A stretch of 64,000 nt of DNA, from positions 28,192,977 to 28,256,976 of the forward strand of contig CM076259.1 in assembly GCA_038380795.1 (NCBI GenBank). The letters run 5' to 3'. Positions 50,526 to 62,115 of the stretch are shown one piece after another. The stretch comes from Pyrocephalus nanus (lineage: Eukaryota > Chordata > Aves > Passeriformes > Tyrannidae). Every line of letters begins with the position of its first letter. Within the stretch, counting starts at the first letter, position 1. Under the pieces are notes generated by a model. That model worked only from the letters and a program-made list of their open reading frames with translations, made no database searches and was not told where the DNA came from. The position numbers and the translations under genes were made by a program.

Positions 50526-51785
50526 TTAGAATAGAATAGAATAGAACAGAATAAAATAGAATAGAACAGAGTATTTCAGTTGAAAGGGACCTACAACAAT
50601 CACCAAACCAAACGCCCTGACTGCTTCAGGGCTGACCAAAGTTAAAGCCAGTTACTAACGGTATTGTCCAAATGCCTCTTAAACACGGACAGGCTTGGGG
50701 CATTGACCCCCTCTGTAGGAAGCCTGTTCCAGTGTCTGGCCACTCTCTTTGTAAAGAAATATTTCCTAATATCCCCTGACGCAGCTTTGAACCATTCCCA
50801 CGTGCCCATTCACTAGATTCCAGGAAGATGAGATCAGCACCTCCCTCTACTCTTCCTCTCCTCCAGAAGCTACAGAGAGCAAGGGGGTTTCCCCTCAGCC
50901 TCCCTTTCTCCAAACCAGACAAGCCCAAAGTCCTCAGCTGCTCCTCACAACACGTGCCTTCCAGCTCTTCCACCAGCTTTCTTGCACTCCTCTGGGAGCA
51001 TTCAAGGACCTTCACACCCTTCTGAAATGGTGGGGCTCAGAACTGCATCCAGCACTCCTTTTGAGGCCACACCAACGCTGAGCACAGTGGGATGTACCCC
51101 TCCCTCTGACTGGCTGGTGATGCCGTGTTTGATGCTCCCCAGGACGTGGTTTGCCCTCTGGGCTGCCCAGGCACACACTGCTGACTCACACTGAGCTGCT
51201 GCCCCACCAGCACCCCTAGAGTGACAGTATTAATACACTTAAAAAAACTCAGAAAATCTACATCCACTGCCTTCCCTTCATCCTCTAGGCAGGTGATATT
51301 ACAGTAAAAGGATATCAAATTGATTAAACAGGACTTTCTTCCCTTTGTGAAACCATTTTGACTGTGACTGATGATTGCATTGGTCTTGAAGTGCCCTTCA
51401 GTAATACCCAGTATGATCTGCTCCTTAATTTTTCCAGGTAATGAGATTAGACTGACATGTCTGTAGGTCCCCAGGTCTTCCCTCACACCTTTCTTGTAGA
51501 ATGGAATAACACTGGCTAGCTTCCAGTCAGAAGGGACCTACCCAGACTCCCAAGACCTTTGGTAGATGATCAAGAGAGGTTCTACCATGATATGCCCTAG
51601 CTCCTTCATATCTCTGGGGTTAAACCAATCAGGCTCCATGGACTGGTGAACATTCAACTGATACAGCTGTTACCTTACAATTTCAGTGTTCATGAATTGA
51701 AAGTTACTGTTCCCACACTCATGGTCCTCCAACTCAGGGGACTGGGCAGCCCAAGGTCTACCATTATTATTCAAGACACAGCTGA
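50526..51785 (-). mobile_element. CR1 LINE, internally deleted, with pentamer tail
   Basis: Minus strand. Encodes RT-region remnants (YRHVSLISLPGKIKEQIILG, NGFTKGRKSCLINLI) fused after FFKCINTV directly to C-terminal segments (LSVSQQCVPG, PLCSALVWPQ, then RSARKLVEELEGTCCEEQLR). The catalytic palm is missing. It ends at a run of AGAAT units (50527-50570), the CR1 tail read in reverse. Confidence 0.85.
50527..50570 (-). repeat. AGAAT pentamer microsatellite at CR1 tail
   Basis: Imperfect AGAAT/AGAAC units. Read on the minus strand these are ATTCT-type repeats, the normal 3' terminus of CR1. Confidence 0.85.
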
Positions 51786-51865
51786 GTCTAAGGCCCAGCT
51801 TTGAATAAGAGGTTGGACCAGATCATCTGCCCTTCCAGCCTAGACTTGTCAATGTTTTCATGTTT
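51785..51865 (+). mobile_element. Short CR1 3' end fragment
   Basis: Plus strand. AAGAGGTTGGACCAGATCAT followed by CCTTCCAGCC resembles the CR1 terminal segment, in opposite orientation to the adjacent copy. Boundaries approximate. Confidence 0.45.
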
Positions 51866-54399
51866 TGAATATTTTCTCCTCATAATTGCCTTTTTTTTCC
51901 TGGCTGACAGATAAAGGACCTTTAGTTCTGATTGTTATCCATTCTTTGCTTTCAAGAGAATTCCTTAAAGATGGCAGATTTAATACCCACATAAAGGGGA
52001 GGAAGTCAAGATTCTGCTGTGTAGCATGTCATTTTGCAAGTCTATCATTTAAATTGAAACGATAATTTCCATTTCAGAGTTGCCTGGTGTTGAGAACATC
52101 TTGAATGCTAAGGAAGATTTGACAAAACTGTTTTCACAGCCTCTTGTCACAGGAATAATGACTGACCCATGGTGGAATCTGCACGTGTCAGTACTAACAT
52201 CAACTTCCTTCTAACCAGTGCAGCTGGTGGTTGTTAGAACCATTCCTTAGAGATAAAAGATTTACATCCAACTGATTTGAGGAGGCAATTAAAATTATTC
52301 TTCCCGCTTGCCCTCCATGCCCTCCTGTCCTTGCCTTAAATCAGTGCTCAGCTGATCTCTTTCTGAGCCAGCCCAGCCAACTCATCTACTGGGAAAGTAT
52401 TTACATTTTTCCAGAGTGAATGTAGTGGGCTGAATCTAGTACCCAAAGTATCAACCAACCACTAGTTCTGCATTAAAGGGAAGCAATGGGAATGTGTAGT
52501 GATAGAGGGAAAGGGAGGAAGAGTGGATAATTTCCAGAGCTGCAGTGGCTGTCATTTGACCAGGTCAGCCCAAACCATTCGAGCAGAAAGAAATTCTTCC
52601 TTCTTTGGTGGATTAAGTCCCACAGAAAGGTGTAGAATCTAAGACCCATCTTGTACTCAGCAAATCCTGTTAGTTAAATCAGGAATTTCCAGCTCAGCCT
52701 GATGACTTTAGGAAACTCCCAGCTCTGGTACATTCACTGACTACTGCTGCATTCCCCCAACAATCTGACCATTGTTCAATCCTCCTTGTAAGTACCTACA
52801 GAAGGTACTTATGCTTTTTTATGCTGTGTGGAGGGAGCTGAGGCACTTGTCTGCACATTTTCCTGTGGGTAGTAGGCACTGCTTTGGATCTAGATATTTT
52901 TTCTAAGTTAGGAGAAAGTCAGAAAGGTGAAAACATTCTTCATTATTTGGTGGAAAACTACCTCGGTGATTGGAAAGGTATTTGATCTGTGGATAGATAG
53001 AAAGATGGGTTTGCTGAAAATCTTTATAGTAGTTTTGACTGGTGCACCATTTTAAAAAACGTTAGTAGACATAGGCATGAAATATCAGGATGAAAAAGGC
53101 TAGAAATTATAGTATCTCTGCTGCATTAATTGTTGCTTGTATTATTTCAGTTTATTTCTGTAGAGGTCCAGAGTTCAGTCACTCCTGTAGATTTTACCCA
53201 TGGAGTTCATGAATGACTGTGCTGAATCTTTAGGAATTATTTTTATTCATTTACCTGAATGCATAAAGCAATGATACTCTACAATGCAGCTGTGAATGCA
53301 TTAGTTGAATATGTTTATGGATTTTATACGAACTGCTTTGTGGGTCTAAGGATAAAAGGGAGGATAAATTACTATGAACTAATCTTTCCAATATGTTTTC
53401 TAGCAACACAGTTCTACATGAGGCCTTTTGGCATTTCTGAAAGACTTTTGAAATTTTAATATGTCTGTTGTTTTGATTCTCTCCATGGTCTGGTTCAGAC
53501 TGTCATTAGTTACAGTGTGTGGGGATCCAAAACAAAGAAAAAATGATCACACAGATGCATCAAGAAGTCTCTGGTGATGAAAAGATTCAGAAAATGCAGA
53601 GGGGCTCTGGAAAGGCCTGAGATCACTATGCAGGGCTTGTTAAACAAGGTGTTGAAGTCAGGGAGAGTAAACAAGGACATTTATATTGCCATCCCAAACT
53701 GTCTCCCTTTCATGTGCAGTAGAGATTTTTTTTTTTATGGAAAGCTTTTTGTTCTGTTGTTCAGTCATGCTGTGGGGACCTTCATTTAACAGCAGATCTC
53801 TTTAGTTAAGACCATGGATTTCCTTTTTTTTTTTTTTTAATTCTTTCTTTGTTTCTTCCAGTATCTTCTTGTCCCCCCTCTAGGAAGCATTTCACCTTTT
53901 CCCTGTTTCATCTCACTATCTACTCAACCTCCTGCCCTGACTGCTACTAATTAACTTAGTACCTACAGTAAGCTCACTTATCAGCTTGGTATGCAGAGAA
54001 GCTTGCTTTATTCCCAAGGGCCTGTGACGTACATACCACTGCGCGATTAATCTCATGGTAATCGCTAAGTCTATTCTTCCCCATAACCTTGTCCTAAAGC
54101 AATTTCTGAGAACCTCAGCAAGTACTAGGGACAAAGTGCTACTGAACCACTTTTCCCGTCTTGTCTACCTCTCCTTTGTCTCCCAGGTTTTGCTTAGTCA
54201 CCTTTGTGACTAAGCAAAATGCATCATTGCATTGTATGTACAGAGACCACAGGGCAGCCATGGCCTCAGGTTGATAGGCTTCTGGTCAGTATAATGTCTT
54301 AGGCAGGAGAAAGCAAAATCCCAAAGAAAGCAAAATGCCAATGCTTGGGTATACAAAAAAAATGTGTGTAACTTTGAGAAAACCAGTTGTTTGACCTGC

Positions 54400-54620
54400 C
54401 ATAGCTGAATGTTCATACATTTCTTGGGAGCTGGCAATCTCTTTTTGTCTTCCAGCTTATTCCGGTTCTTATAGGATAATGGTTGAAAGTTATCATAGGT
54501 GTAGTCACTGTGTGGTGAGGTTTTTTTGGCATGGCTGTCTTCTACCTGCAGTAGCTGAGATGTGGCCACAGAAGGACTGATATTACAAGAAGAGCTTCTA
54601 CTGCTGCTATTAATTCCTCA
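54400..54620 (-). other. Possible unrecognised coding exon (weak)
   Basis: The minus strand shows a frame open from 54617 that reads hydrophilic and compositionally protein-like: SSSRSSSCNISPSVATSQLL, then SHAKKTSPHSDYTYDNF and NRNKLEDKKRLPAPKKCMN. It could end at a CAG/GTCAAA donor near 54395. A strong acceptor (pyrimidine tract then CTTCAG) lies upstream near 54832. A competing frame over 54545-54620 reads TAEELIAAVEALLVISVLL, so no single model is convincing. No family recognised. Confidence 0.2.
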
Positions 54621-55516
54621 GCTGTCTGAAGGATACTTGAAAAGCATAAATCTACAGAGGACAAGTCAGAGACATTTGTTATGTTTTGCAGAAGTAATAG
54701 ATTTTTCTTTGCTGAAAGTGAGGAGTCATATTCAAGATGAAAAGTGTTTCCTGGGCTGTCTGCACACCTAAAGTTCCTATGTCTCCTATGTTCCTGGATC
54801 AGACAGAGGAGGAAATGTCTGGTGGTGATCACTGAAGATGAAGAAGAAGGAGAGCAGTTAAGATCCTACTGCTAGAATATGGTGAAAGAATTAAGTGGAA
54901 TACCTAGTGTGGAAAGAGCAAATGAGCAGAAAAAAATAGTTGCAAGATGAAATTAAGTAATCAATTGAGAATAGTTAAAAGAACACAGGAAGGTCATTTG
55001 CTATCGTTCTGGACTGTACTAGGTGTCTCTGGAAATAAGAGAAAATAAGACCTGTAGATGCTGAACTGTTTTTGATGGAACATTCTTTTCTGTAGACATA
55101 ATTGCACCATTCTAAAATGGGAAAGCTTTCAGGCAAAGGACATGAGATGCAGTGAGAAAAGTTAATGTGTAATTGCCACAGAGTTTCTGTTCCTTATCTT
55201 CCTCTCTGGTCCTAGTGACATATTCTTGCTGCTTATGTAGCCAAACCTGTTATACACTGAAGCCCTCTCTGACATGTTCTGAATTGCTAACAAGGCATAA
55301 ACAAGGAAAAAGGAAAAAAACACTATTTTCTCTTGTGTTAGTAAACCAACAGTCACAAAACCATGCAGGAAGTGCCAGTATGGCCACAGGAGAAGAGGAA
55401 GGACCTCATTGCCTGTTCCTGTGTTGAAGAATGGTGGATGCCCTTTTCCTTTCAACAGCATTAGATGGTTCTGCTAGGGAACCACACCTGAAATATTTGG
55501 GAAGTACCACTCAGCA

Positions 55517-55540
55517 TTAAAATATTAATTAATATTTTAA
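55517..55540. repeat. 24-bp perfect AT palindrome
   Basis: Self-complementary stretch with arms TTAAAATATTAA and TTAATATTTTAA. Begins a run of about 130 bp of nearly pure AT sequence ending near 55640. Confidence 0.9.
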
Positions 55541-56163
55541 TATTTAAAATATCAATTGTATAATTAATATACATTAGTAATTAAATTATTCTATCAAATA
55601 ATCATATTCATAATTATATATTCTCTTGATTTAAAATAATTTAATATTAAAATTCCTTGGGCTGGAATTCACCATCTATCCAACTCAACATGATACTAAA
55701 TAATAATACTAAATAATACTAATAGGCGTGAGAGGAGTAAAAGAGGTTGAAGCTCCTGTTGCAGAATGCAGATTCCTGAGCAGGAATTTGGCATCATTTG
55801 CTGTCACTAATGGGACCCACGGTGTCTTTCCATGAGGTGCTCTTACATTCCTATTGTATAAAGCTGCACTTTCTTCAGATTCTTGCAGTAAATAGATGGG
55901 GGGAAGAATGGGGGAGGTGTTGCCAGACAAAGAGATCACTTGATATTTTATTGATGAGCTGTGCTTTGGAGAAAAAGAGTTCACTGCTGTTATTGGTACT
56001 GGTCCCCTCTCTGAGCGTTGTGCTTTATAGCAAATGCAGTGCAGAATCCCACATGCTTCTTGGTGCCTATTCTCATCCTAAGGTGCCCATAGTCTAAAGC
56101 AAGTGTGACAAAGATACAGAACAACAATTCAAGTATGGAAGACTAGAGAGAGATAACTTAATC

Positions 56164-56184
56164 AAAAAAAAAAAAAAAAAAAAA
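56164..56184 (+). repeat. Poly-A run (A21)
   Basis: Homopolymer in intergenic DNA. No clear retroposed gene body upstream, so its origin is unknown. Confidence 0.8.
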
Positions 56185-57534
56185 GTAAGAAAAGAAAAAT
56201 TAGTAAAATCTATTTTAGTAAAGATAGTTTTTGCTGGAAAACTGTATCTATAACTGGGGTCTTTTTTTTTTTTTTCCTTCATTAGATATTTTCCATTCAA
56301 AGACAACACTGTTTCAGTCTAGTTTTAGTGCTAGTTTTTATTGCACTTTGCTCCATCCACGTGCCATAAAGGCAGCACACCTCGGAGAGAGGAAACTCAA
56401 TCTGGTTCCTTTTTCTGCCTCAGGAAAAATGGGTGTTACGTTTCAGTTACATCCCTGCAAACAGGCATTCACAGGGGCCACTGAAAGAGCAAATATGCTA
56501 TTTTATGAAAGCAAATAGTCACATGAGCTGAAAAGAGCATAGCTTCTAAATTGGCATAGTTCCTCAACATGTGAGCTGTTAGTTTATTTAGTGATACATA
56601 CAGGTTTTGTCTAGTTTTGGCATGGATTTGCATTCCTAATGGACACTGCCAAATTAGCGAAAGCACATCATAATGCATTTCTGGTATGTGCCATTGTAAT
56701 GCCTTATAGTATTGCAGTTTGTATGGCATCTGAATTGTTATTCTGGTACATTCTATCATGGCATTGTGACAATGTTTCAGATGTTTGTTCCTGTGGAGGG
56801 AAACGACTGTTTTCAAGGTCAGCCATCAGCTGCAGGGACAGTATCATAAAGAGCACTGTGCCACATCACTGCCAGTCCAGCCTACTCTTTGTAAATCAGT
56901 GCTGTGAAAGCAGTACACCCATTTTGCTTTCTCCTGAGGTGGCAGCAGTGGTGATTACTTAACTCCTATTGTTTAAAAAGGGGAACTCTGTGTTATCAAG
57001 GCTTCTGTTGCTGAGAGATAGCTTTCTTGTTCACTGTAGGCAAGTAAAAATCAGGACACTCAATACATGGATTTAACTGTATATCTGTTTGTACTGATGG
57101 CTTTGAGAATTTATTAATGGTGATAACTATGCAGGTCTGCTTGTTCCACATTGTGTCTGTTTCCATGAGAAAGTGCTGACTGATTGCAAAGGGTCTTTCT
57201 GTGAAAATGAGAAGATTGCCATTGAAGGGAGAATTTCAGGATAGAGAGGTCATAGTTCATGGCCATCTGTGTTGGACTGAACTCCTATTTGATGCCAGTG
57301 ATGATCCATGCAATGGTGCCTCTGTTCCTTGGGAAGACTTGTCAAGTTTACTGACTATTGGCAACCTCGGATTCATAAAACTGTTTTGTGAAATCCCTTG
57401 CTGATGAAAAATGTCAGTGACTCAGAGGACAGTCTTAACTATTTGAAAAGCTCTCAGTGACACTCACTTCATGAGAGATCATAGTTCTAGTTGAAGAGAC
57501 GTCTTTGAATATACTGGAACTACTGATGAGGTAT

Positions 57535-58070
57535 ATTGTTAGAGATTGGCTGGAAGATGAAGAGGATTTTAACAGGTGGAAGGAATCTGCATCTGACAGC
57601 ATGGGCCAGACAGCATCAGACAGATAGACTGAGACCTCTATTTTATGTTCATGTTCTTATTCTGTTAGGTTGTAAGTTTTCTCCCATAGGAGAAAGCAGA
57701 CAATTCCTGATCGGACAGTGTCCCAGGAGGGCATCTTCCCATACCAATTGTGTACTTAAAAGTTATCTGAAAAGCTATGTATCCCCCCTTTTTCTCTGTC
57801 AATCCCTGCTAATTGTCCAATACCTTATCCAAGTTTTGCATACCTTTCCCCTATTCTCGAACCTTCCTTATCTGCGGTACAAAAACCTTCCATTTTGTAA
57901 AATAAAGCAGATCAGCTCCAGCTGAGATCAACTCTGATCATCTCTTGCTGTAACCAGCTGCTTGTCTCTTGTTTGGTGCTTGGGTGCGGCTGGGGTTAGC
58001 CCCCAGGGCAAGACAGGTAGCCCCCCTGCCAAGCTTGGCAGGGAAAAACTACAACTCAGCTACAAGGACC
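57535..58070 (+). mobile_element. Putative endogenous retroviral LTR fragment
   Basis: Has LTR layout without coding sequence. There is an A-rich ACAAAAACC element near 57882 where a TATA box could sit, an AATAAA polyadenylation signal at 57900-57905, a T/C-rich U5-like stretch, and a terminal GGTGCTTGGGTGCGGCTGGG segment (from 57974) reminiscent of avian ERV LTR ends. The 5' limit is uncertain and I found no flanking viral genes, so it would be a solo or truncated LTR. Confidence 0.45.
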
Positions 58071-59954
58071 TGCTGGTCTGATCCTTCCCTGAACTCCACA
58101 AACCATGACAGTATATATTCTTGTCCACTGCCTCCTCTGTTCCTCCCTGCTTCCTCCAAATTTCATCTCACTTGATTAAAAAAAATTAAAAGGGATAATA
58201 GTATTTTGTCAGAATCACTGTTATATGACCCTTTCCTTCTCACACTTGAATTTGTGGCAGTATGTGACACCCAGATCTCTTAAAAGTTTCCAGTGTACAC
58301 CTGCTTGAGATCCTGCTTGAGATTAATATTGACAAAGTCTTCAAGCCTCCACTAATATTGATGAAGTTGCCAAGTCTGTGATACATAATGGTGCTGCTTA
58401 TACCTAGATTCCCCTGCTCATCAAGCTACTCAGCAAGAACTTTGACCATCATTAAGACTTCCTAAATTTCTTCTTCAGCCAGTGCTATGGGATGTACATT
58501 TGGCCACCTGAAGAAAAGATAAAGGGCCTCCATGATGAGAGCTGACTCTTCTGCTTCCTTGGCAATATTTTGTTCACTTTCTGTTCTTAAAAGATATTTG
58601 CAAAGTAGGGGACAGGGCAGCATGAGGAATGTATGGATGTGAAGTGATTTATACCATTTCTTAGGAGCATTGTAAAGGCCAAATGATGCATTGATCTTAT
58701 TTATACAAAATCCCTGACAAGTGTTTGCTTATATTGAGAACTACAGCTTTCTGCATCTCTTGCTTCTGCTTGCTGCTTTTCCCTTGCAACCTTACCTTGA
58801 AGTGTCCTTCCATGTCAGTCCAGCTATGGTTGAACATTGTTAACCCTGTCTCAAAATTTCTAAAATTCCGAACCTCAAGTACATGAAACTGGCAACATGA
58901 GTATCTACCATATCAACACACTTGATTATGGGGCTGGAGAAGGCAGAAATAAGTTCATTTCCATGCAAGGTATGTATGGCTTATTTAATGTGATAAAAAC
59001 CAAAATATGACTCATTAAAACATTTCTAGAGATCACTTCAAAGATTATTTTTATGCTCTTACTTTATGTTTTGTGAATTTGCAGGCTAAATATTTTTTCT
59101 TATAAGTTGTGTTGAAACTGGTAGGTCAAACAAGCAGTGTAGAATCTGACTGTTAACATGTTTCCAAACAAAACAAAGACAAAATCAAGGCTTCTTATTA
59201 ATTGTGGCTCTCTAAATGGAGAAGTTTTGGATAGAAATTGCCATACTAAGAGGTTTTTGTGGTAGGTCAGTAAGAGACAACTGAAGTGGAACAGATTGAA
59301 GAACATATAGAAAAGGGTGAAAATCATACCTGATATTCTCTAGATTAACACTGTGGATGAGTCAAGGGGAAAAGAAATCACTATTTTGGGGTGATAAATG
59401 AAATACTGGTATTATAAATAAGGCTGTGGTTAGCTGATTCCCCACATTTGACATGCCTATGCAATACTCTTCAGGATGAGAGAGTGATTGTTGTTGCTGT
59501 TCCTAAAGTCTCTAGTTTACCTGTTGACCTTTCTGAGTTCTCTTCACAGCATTCACACCAAGCCAGATGGGCTGGTTAGTTCTGCAAATAATCATGTGTA
59601 AATATTTACTAATTAACAAATCTAACTAGCCTTATTTTGGTAGTCCCACTATTGATTATAGGCCTATATATAAAGGCCTATATATAGGCCTTTCATTCCA
59701 CAAATATACTTACATCAGTTATATCAATATATTTATCAATTCTTAATATTCTTTGAGAAGGAAGTAAACATCTTGTCCTCCTTTCATTACATTTTAGTTT
59801 GTGCAGGTCTATTTGGTGTTAGAAGATTGCTGGATTTTCCCTGTTCTCAGTTTTATGTGTCACCAAAGTATTCCTGGCATTCTTTATTTCAGGTCTGCAG
59901 TTTATAGAAGACCACTTGCTGCCTGAGAATGGCTGAATGCTTTTTATCCCATGC
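58071..59954. other. Intergenic between two LTR-like segments
   Basis: No viral or host coding sequence recognised. The palindrome cluster at 59657-59693 is the only notable structure. Confidence 0.5.
59657..59693. repeat. Tandem palindromes around AGGCCT
   Basis: A perfect 12-bp palindrome TATAGGCCTATA (59657-59668) is followed at once by a perfect 22-bp palindrome (59672-59693, arm AAAGGCCTATA). Three AGGCCT cores lie within 37 bp. Confidence 0.9.
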
Positions 59955-60535
59955 TGTGCTGGTTTTGGCTGGTTTTGGTAGAGTTAATTTTCTTCAAAGT
60001 ACCTAGTATGAGGCTGTGGGTTGGATTTGTGCTAGAAACAGTGATGATAATTTAGAGATGTTTTAGTCAATTGCTGAGCCTTGCACAGAGTCAAGGCCTT
60101 TTTGGCTTCTCACCCCACACCACCAGCAAGGAGACTGGGGATGCACAAGGAGCTGGAAGTGGACGCAGCCCAGATTAGCTAAAACCAGCTGGCCAAAGGG
60201 TATATTCCACACCATTTGGTGTCACAGTTAGAATAGAAAGGTGGGGGAAGAAGGAGGAAGGGAGAGACATTCGTCGTGATGGTGTTTGTCTTCCCAAATA
60301 ACCATGTTGCATGATGGAGCCCTGCTGTTCTGGGAATGGCTGAACACCTGCTTGCCCATGGAAAGTGGTGAATGAATCCCTTGTTTTGCTTTGCTTGCGT
60401 ATGCAGACTTTTCTTTACCTATTAACTGTCTTTATCTCAACCCATGTGTTTTCTCACTCCTACCCATTTGATTCCCTCCTCCACCCCATTTAAGGGAAGT
60501 GAGTGAGCTGATTTCACTGTAATCTACTAGGATTT
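59955..60535 (+). mobile_element. Avian ERV solo LTR, degraded
   Basis: Recognised from memory as an abundant bird endogenous-retrovirus LTR. It starts TGTGCTGGTTTTGGCTGG and contains CACAGAGTCAAGGCCTTTT, CCAGCAAGGAGACTGGGG, TGGCTGAACACCTGCTTGCC, TTGTTTTGCTTTGCTTGCGT and CTGTCTTTATCTCAACCC. The core-promoter area around 60230 is degenerate and the terminal segment after about 60520 is lost. No internal viral genes on either side. Confidence 0.75.
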
Positions 60536-61668
60536 TTTTTTAATTGTAGTAGTTTAGCTCCATGCAGCCTAGGAATTTTACTGGATTCTTACTAACTAAG
60601 GTGCTTTATGCAGGCTGATTTTTCAATGGTGCTTAGTGCTCTTAGTGCTCTCCAGGCCAGCGAGGTGCTTAACAAACTGGCCACAAAATCATTTTTCCTT
60701 CATATTTTTTCATTTAAGTTTGATGTGGAAACACTATTTTGTGAGAAATGTTGTCTAATAGTACTCCAAAAAGTTTAGGGAGCACTTCTTTGTAATAAGT
60801 AAACTTGAAGCCATAAATTCTGCTTTTACTACAGGGCTGATAAACAGAATATATGTATTTTATAAATATATGTGTACCTATACTGTACAGCCCACACATG
60901 CCGTGTAGAACCATATCCTACCGTGATGTGTACCGTACAAACACATTAGGACATGTTTTTAGCCATTCACAGAAGCAAAATGTCCCCCACATTCTTCACT
61001 GGTAGATTTTCTGGGTATTTAGGGTTAGTGTATGGTTCCTAAGTTATAAACACTTTCTTACTGAATATCATGAAGTGATTCTTTTTAAGTCATTATATAG
61101 GCCAAGTATTTGTCAAAGCAAGTATCTACTATTCTTGGCTGTCATACACATACTACTGGACCCTCCTTATTCTCTATGTGTCCTTTTTGGTTAACAGATA
61201 AATGATCCATTATTTTGTCTCCTAATGCTCTGCATAAACCAACCATCTTTACTGCTTTCCACATGGCCTGTCATTGTGGAATAACTGGTAGGTGCTTTTT
61301 GATGAAATTCTGTTGAGGAATTAATTGTGAACAGGCAGCGTATTGTTTCTTTACTGTCCCGATTCCAGAAAGTAACAATGTACTCTTCTTTCCTGATTGA
61401 GAAAGGCATTGTATCACAGGCTTTTCTTTTATTGACAAATAGTAAGAAGGAAAGGGGAAGAAAGGAGAGAGTTCCTGTAACTGAGGCTCTGATCTCTGAT
61501 TCAGGTAATCTCAGATCAAATTGCAATTGCTACAAACCCTCCAGCAGTGACTTTAAGCAAATCCCTTCACTGCAGGTGTCTCCGAGAACATTTTCTTTTA
61601 GAACGGAGATCCTCGCAAATAGGGCTGAGATTTTTTCCTTAGCTATCATCTCGCATCCTCTTTCAATT

Positions 61669-61767
61669 AAAAAAAAAAAACAAAACAACAAAAAACAAAA
61701 CAAAAAAACCCAAAACGACAAAAACAAAAAAACAAACAACAACAAAACAAAAACAAACAAAAAAAAA
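61669..61767 (+). repeat. A-rich simple repeat (A/CAAA)
   Basis: 99 bp of A runs broken by single C, rarely G: CAAAACAAC-type units. It creates long spurious open frames on both strands (poly-Lys/Asn and poly-Phe/Leu). Confidence 0.9.
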
Positions 61768-61849
61768 TGTTTCACCGAAGTACACCATTTCATAATCTTT
61801 CAGGTGTTGACCAGGTCCAAGAAATCAGCACGACTCCTCTGCCCCCACC

Positions 61850-62115
61850 CTGCCTGTATTTATAAGCGAGCCGGGGTTGTAAGCCCTGTCGGGTCTCCCT
61901 AACACACTCTGGGTACGGCAGCCTGTTTGTGGGCGCCCCGCTCCGGCTCCCGCTCCGCAGTGGATCGTGCCGTCCACACTAATCAGCACCGGCTCCCATT
62001 ATTAAAGGGGCCGCCGCATTGTTCTCATGTCCCAGAGGAGAGGGCTGCTGCCAGTGGAGAGGGGCCTGAGTGTCCTGTCGCCGGGCATTCCCCAGCTGGG
62101 GTTGGTCTGACAGAG
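61850..62115 (+). promoter_or_regulatory. GC-rich TATA-containing promoter-like block
   Basis: An abrupt GC- and CpG-rich island in otherwise AT-rich DNA. A TATTTATAAG element lies at 61857-61866, followed by CpG-dense sequence (GGGCGCCCCGCTCCGG, 61932-61947) and an AATCAGC/ATTATTAAAGG stretch at about 61980-62007. It could be a promoter and first exon of an unseen plus-strand gene, or an LTR or conserved enhancer. I found no convincing coding sequence downstream within the window. Confidence 0.3.

Larger units (their letters stand above)
51866..57534. other. Intergenic, no confirmed gene
   Basis: Contains the weak exon candidate at 54400-54620, the AT island at 55500-55640 and the A21 run at 56164. 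No GSTK1 exon recognised although GSTK1 neighbours TMEM139 in mammals. Confidence 0.5.

Noticed and set aside
51037..51486. 149-codon minus-strand frame as a host gene
   Set aside because: CR1 ORF2 remnant with an internal deletion.
61191..61526. 111-codon minus-strand frame (NNGSFIC end)
   Set aside because: No homology recognised, and the complementary strand is open over the same stretch; length is within chance.
61327..61902. 191-codon plus-strand open frame
   Set aside because: Its second half is the A-rich simple repeat translated as Lys/Asn/Thr; the opposite strand is also open for the same reason. No domain seen.
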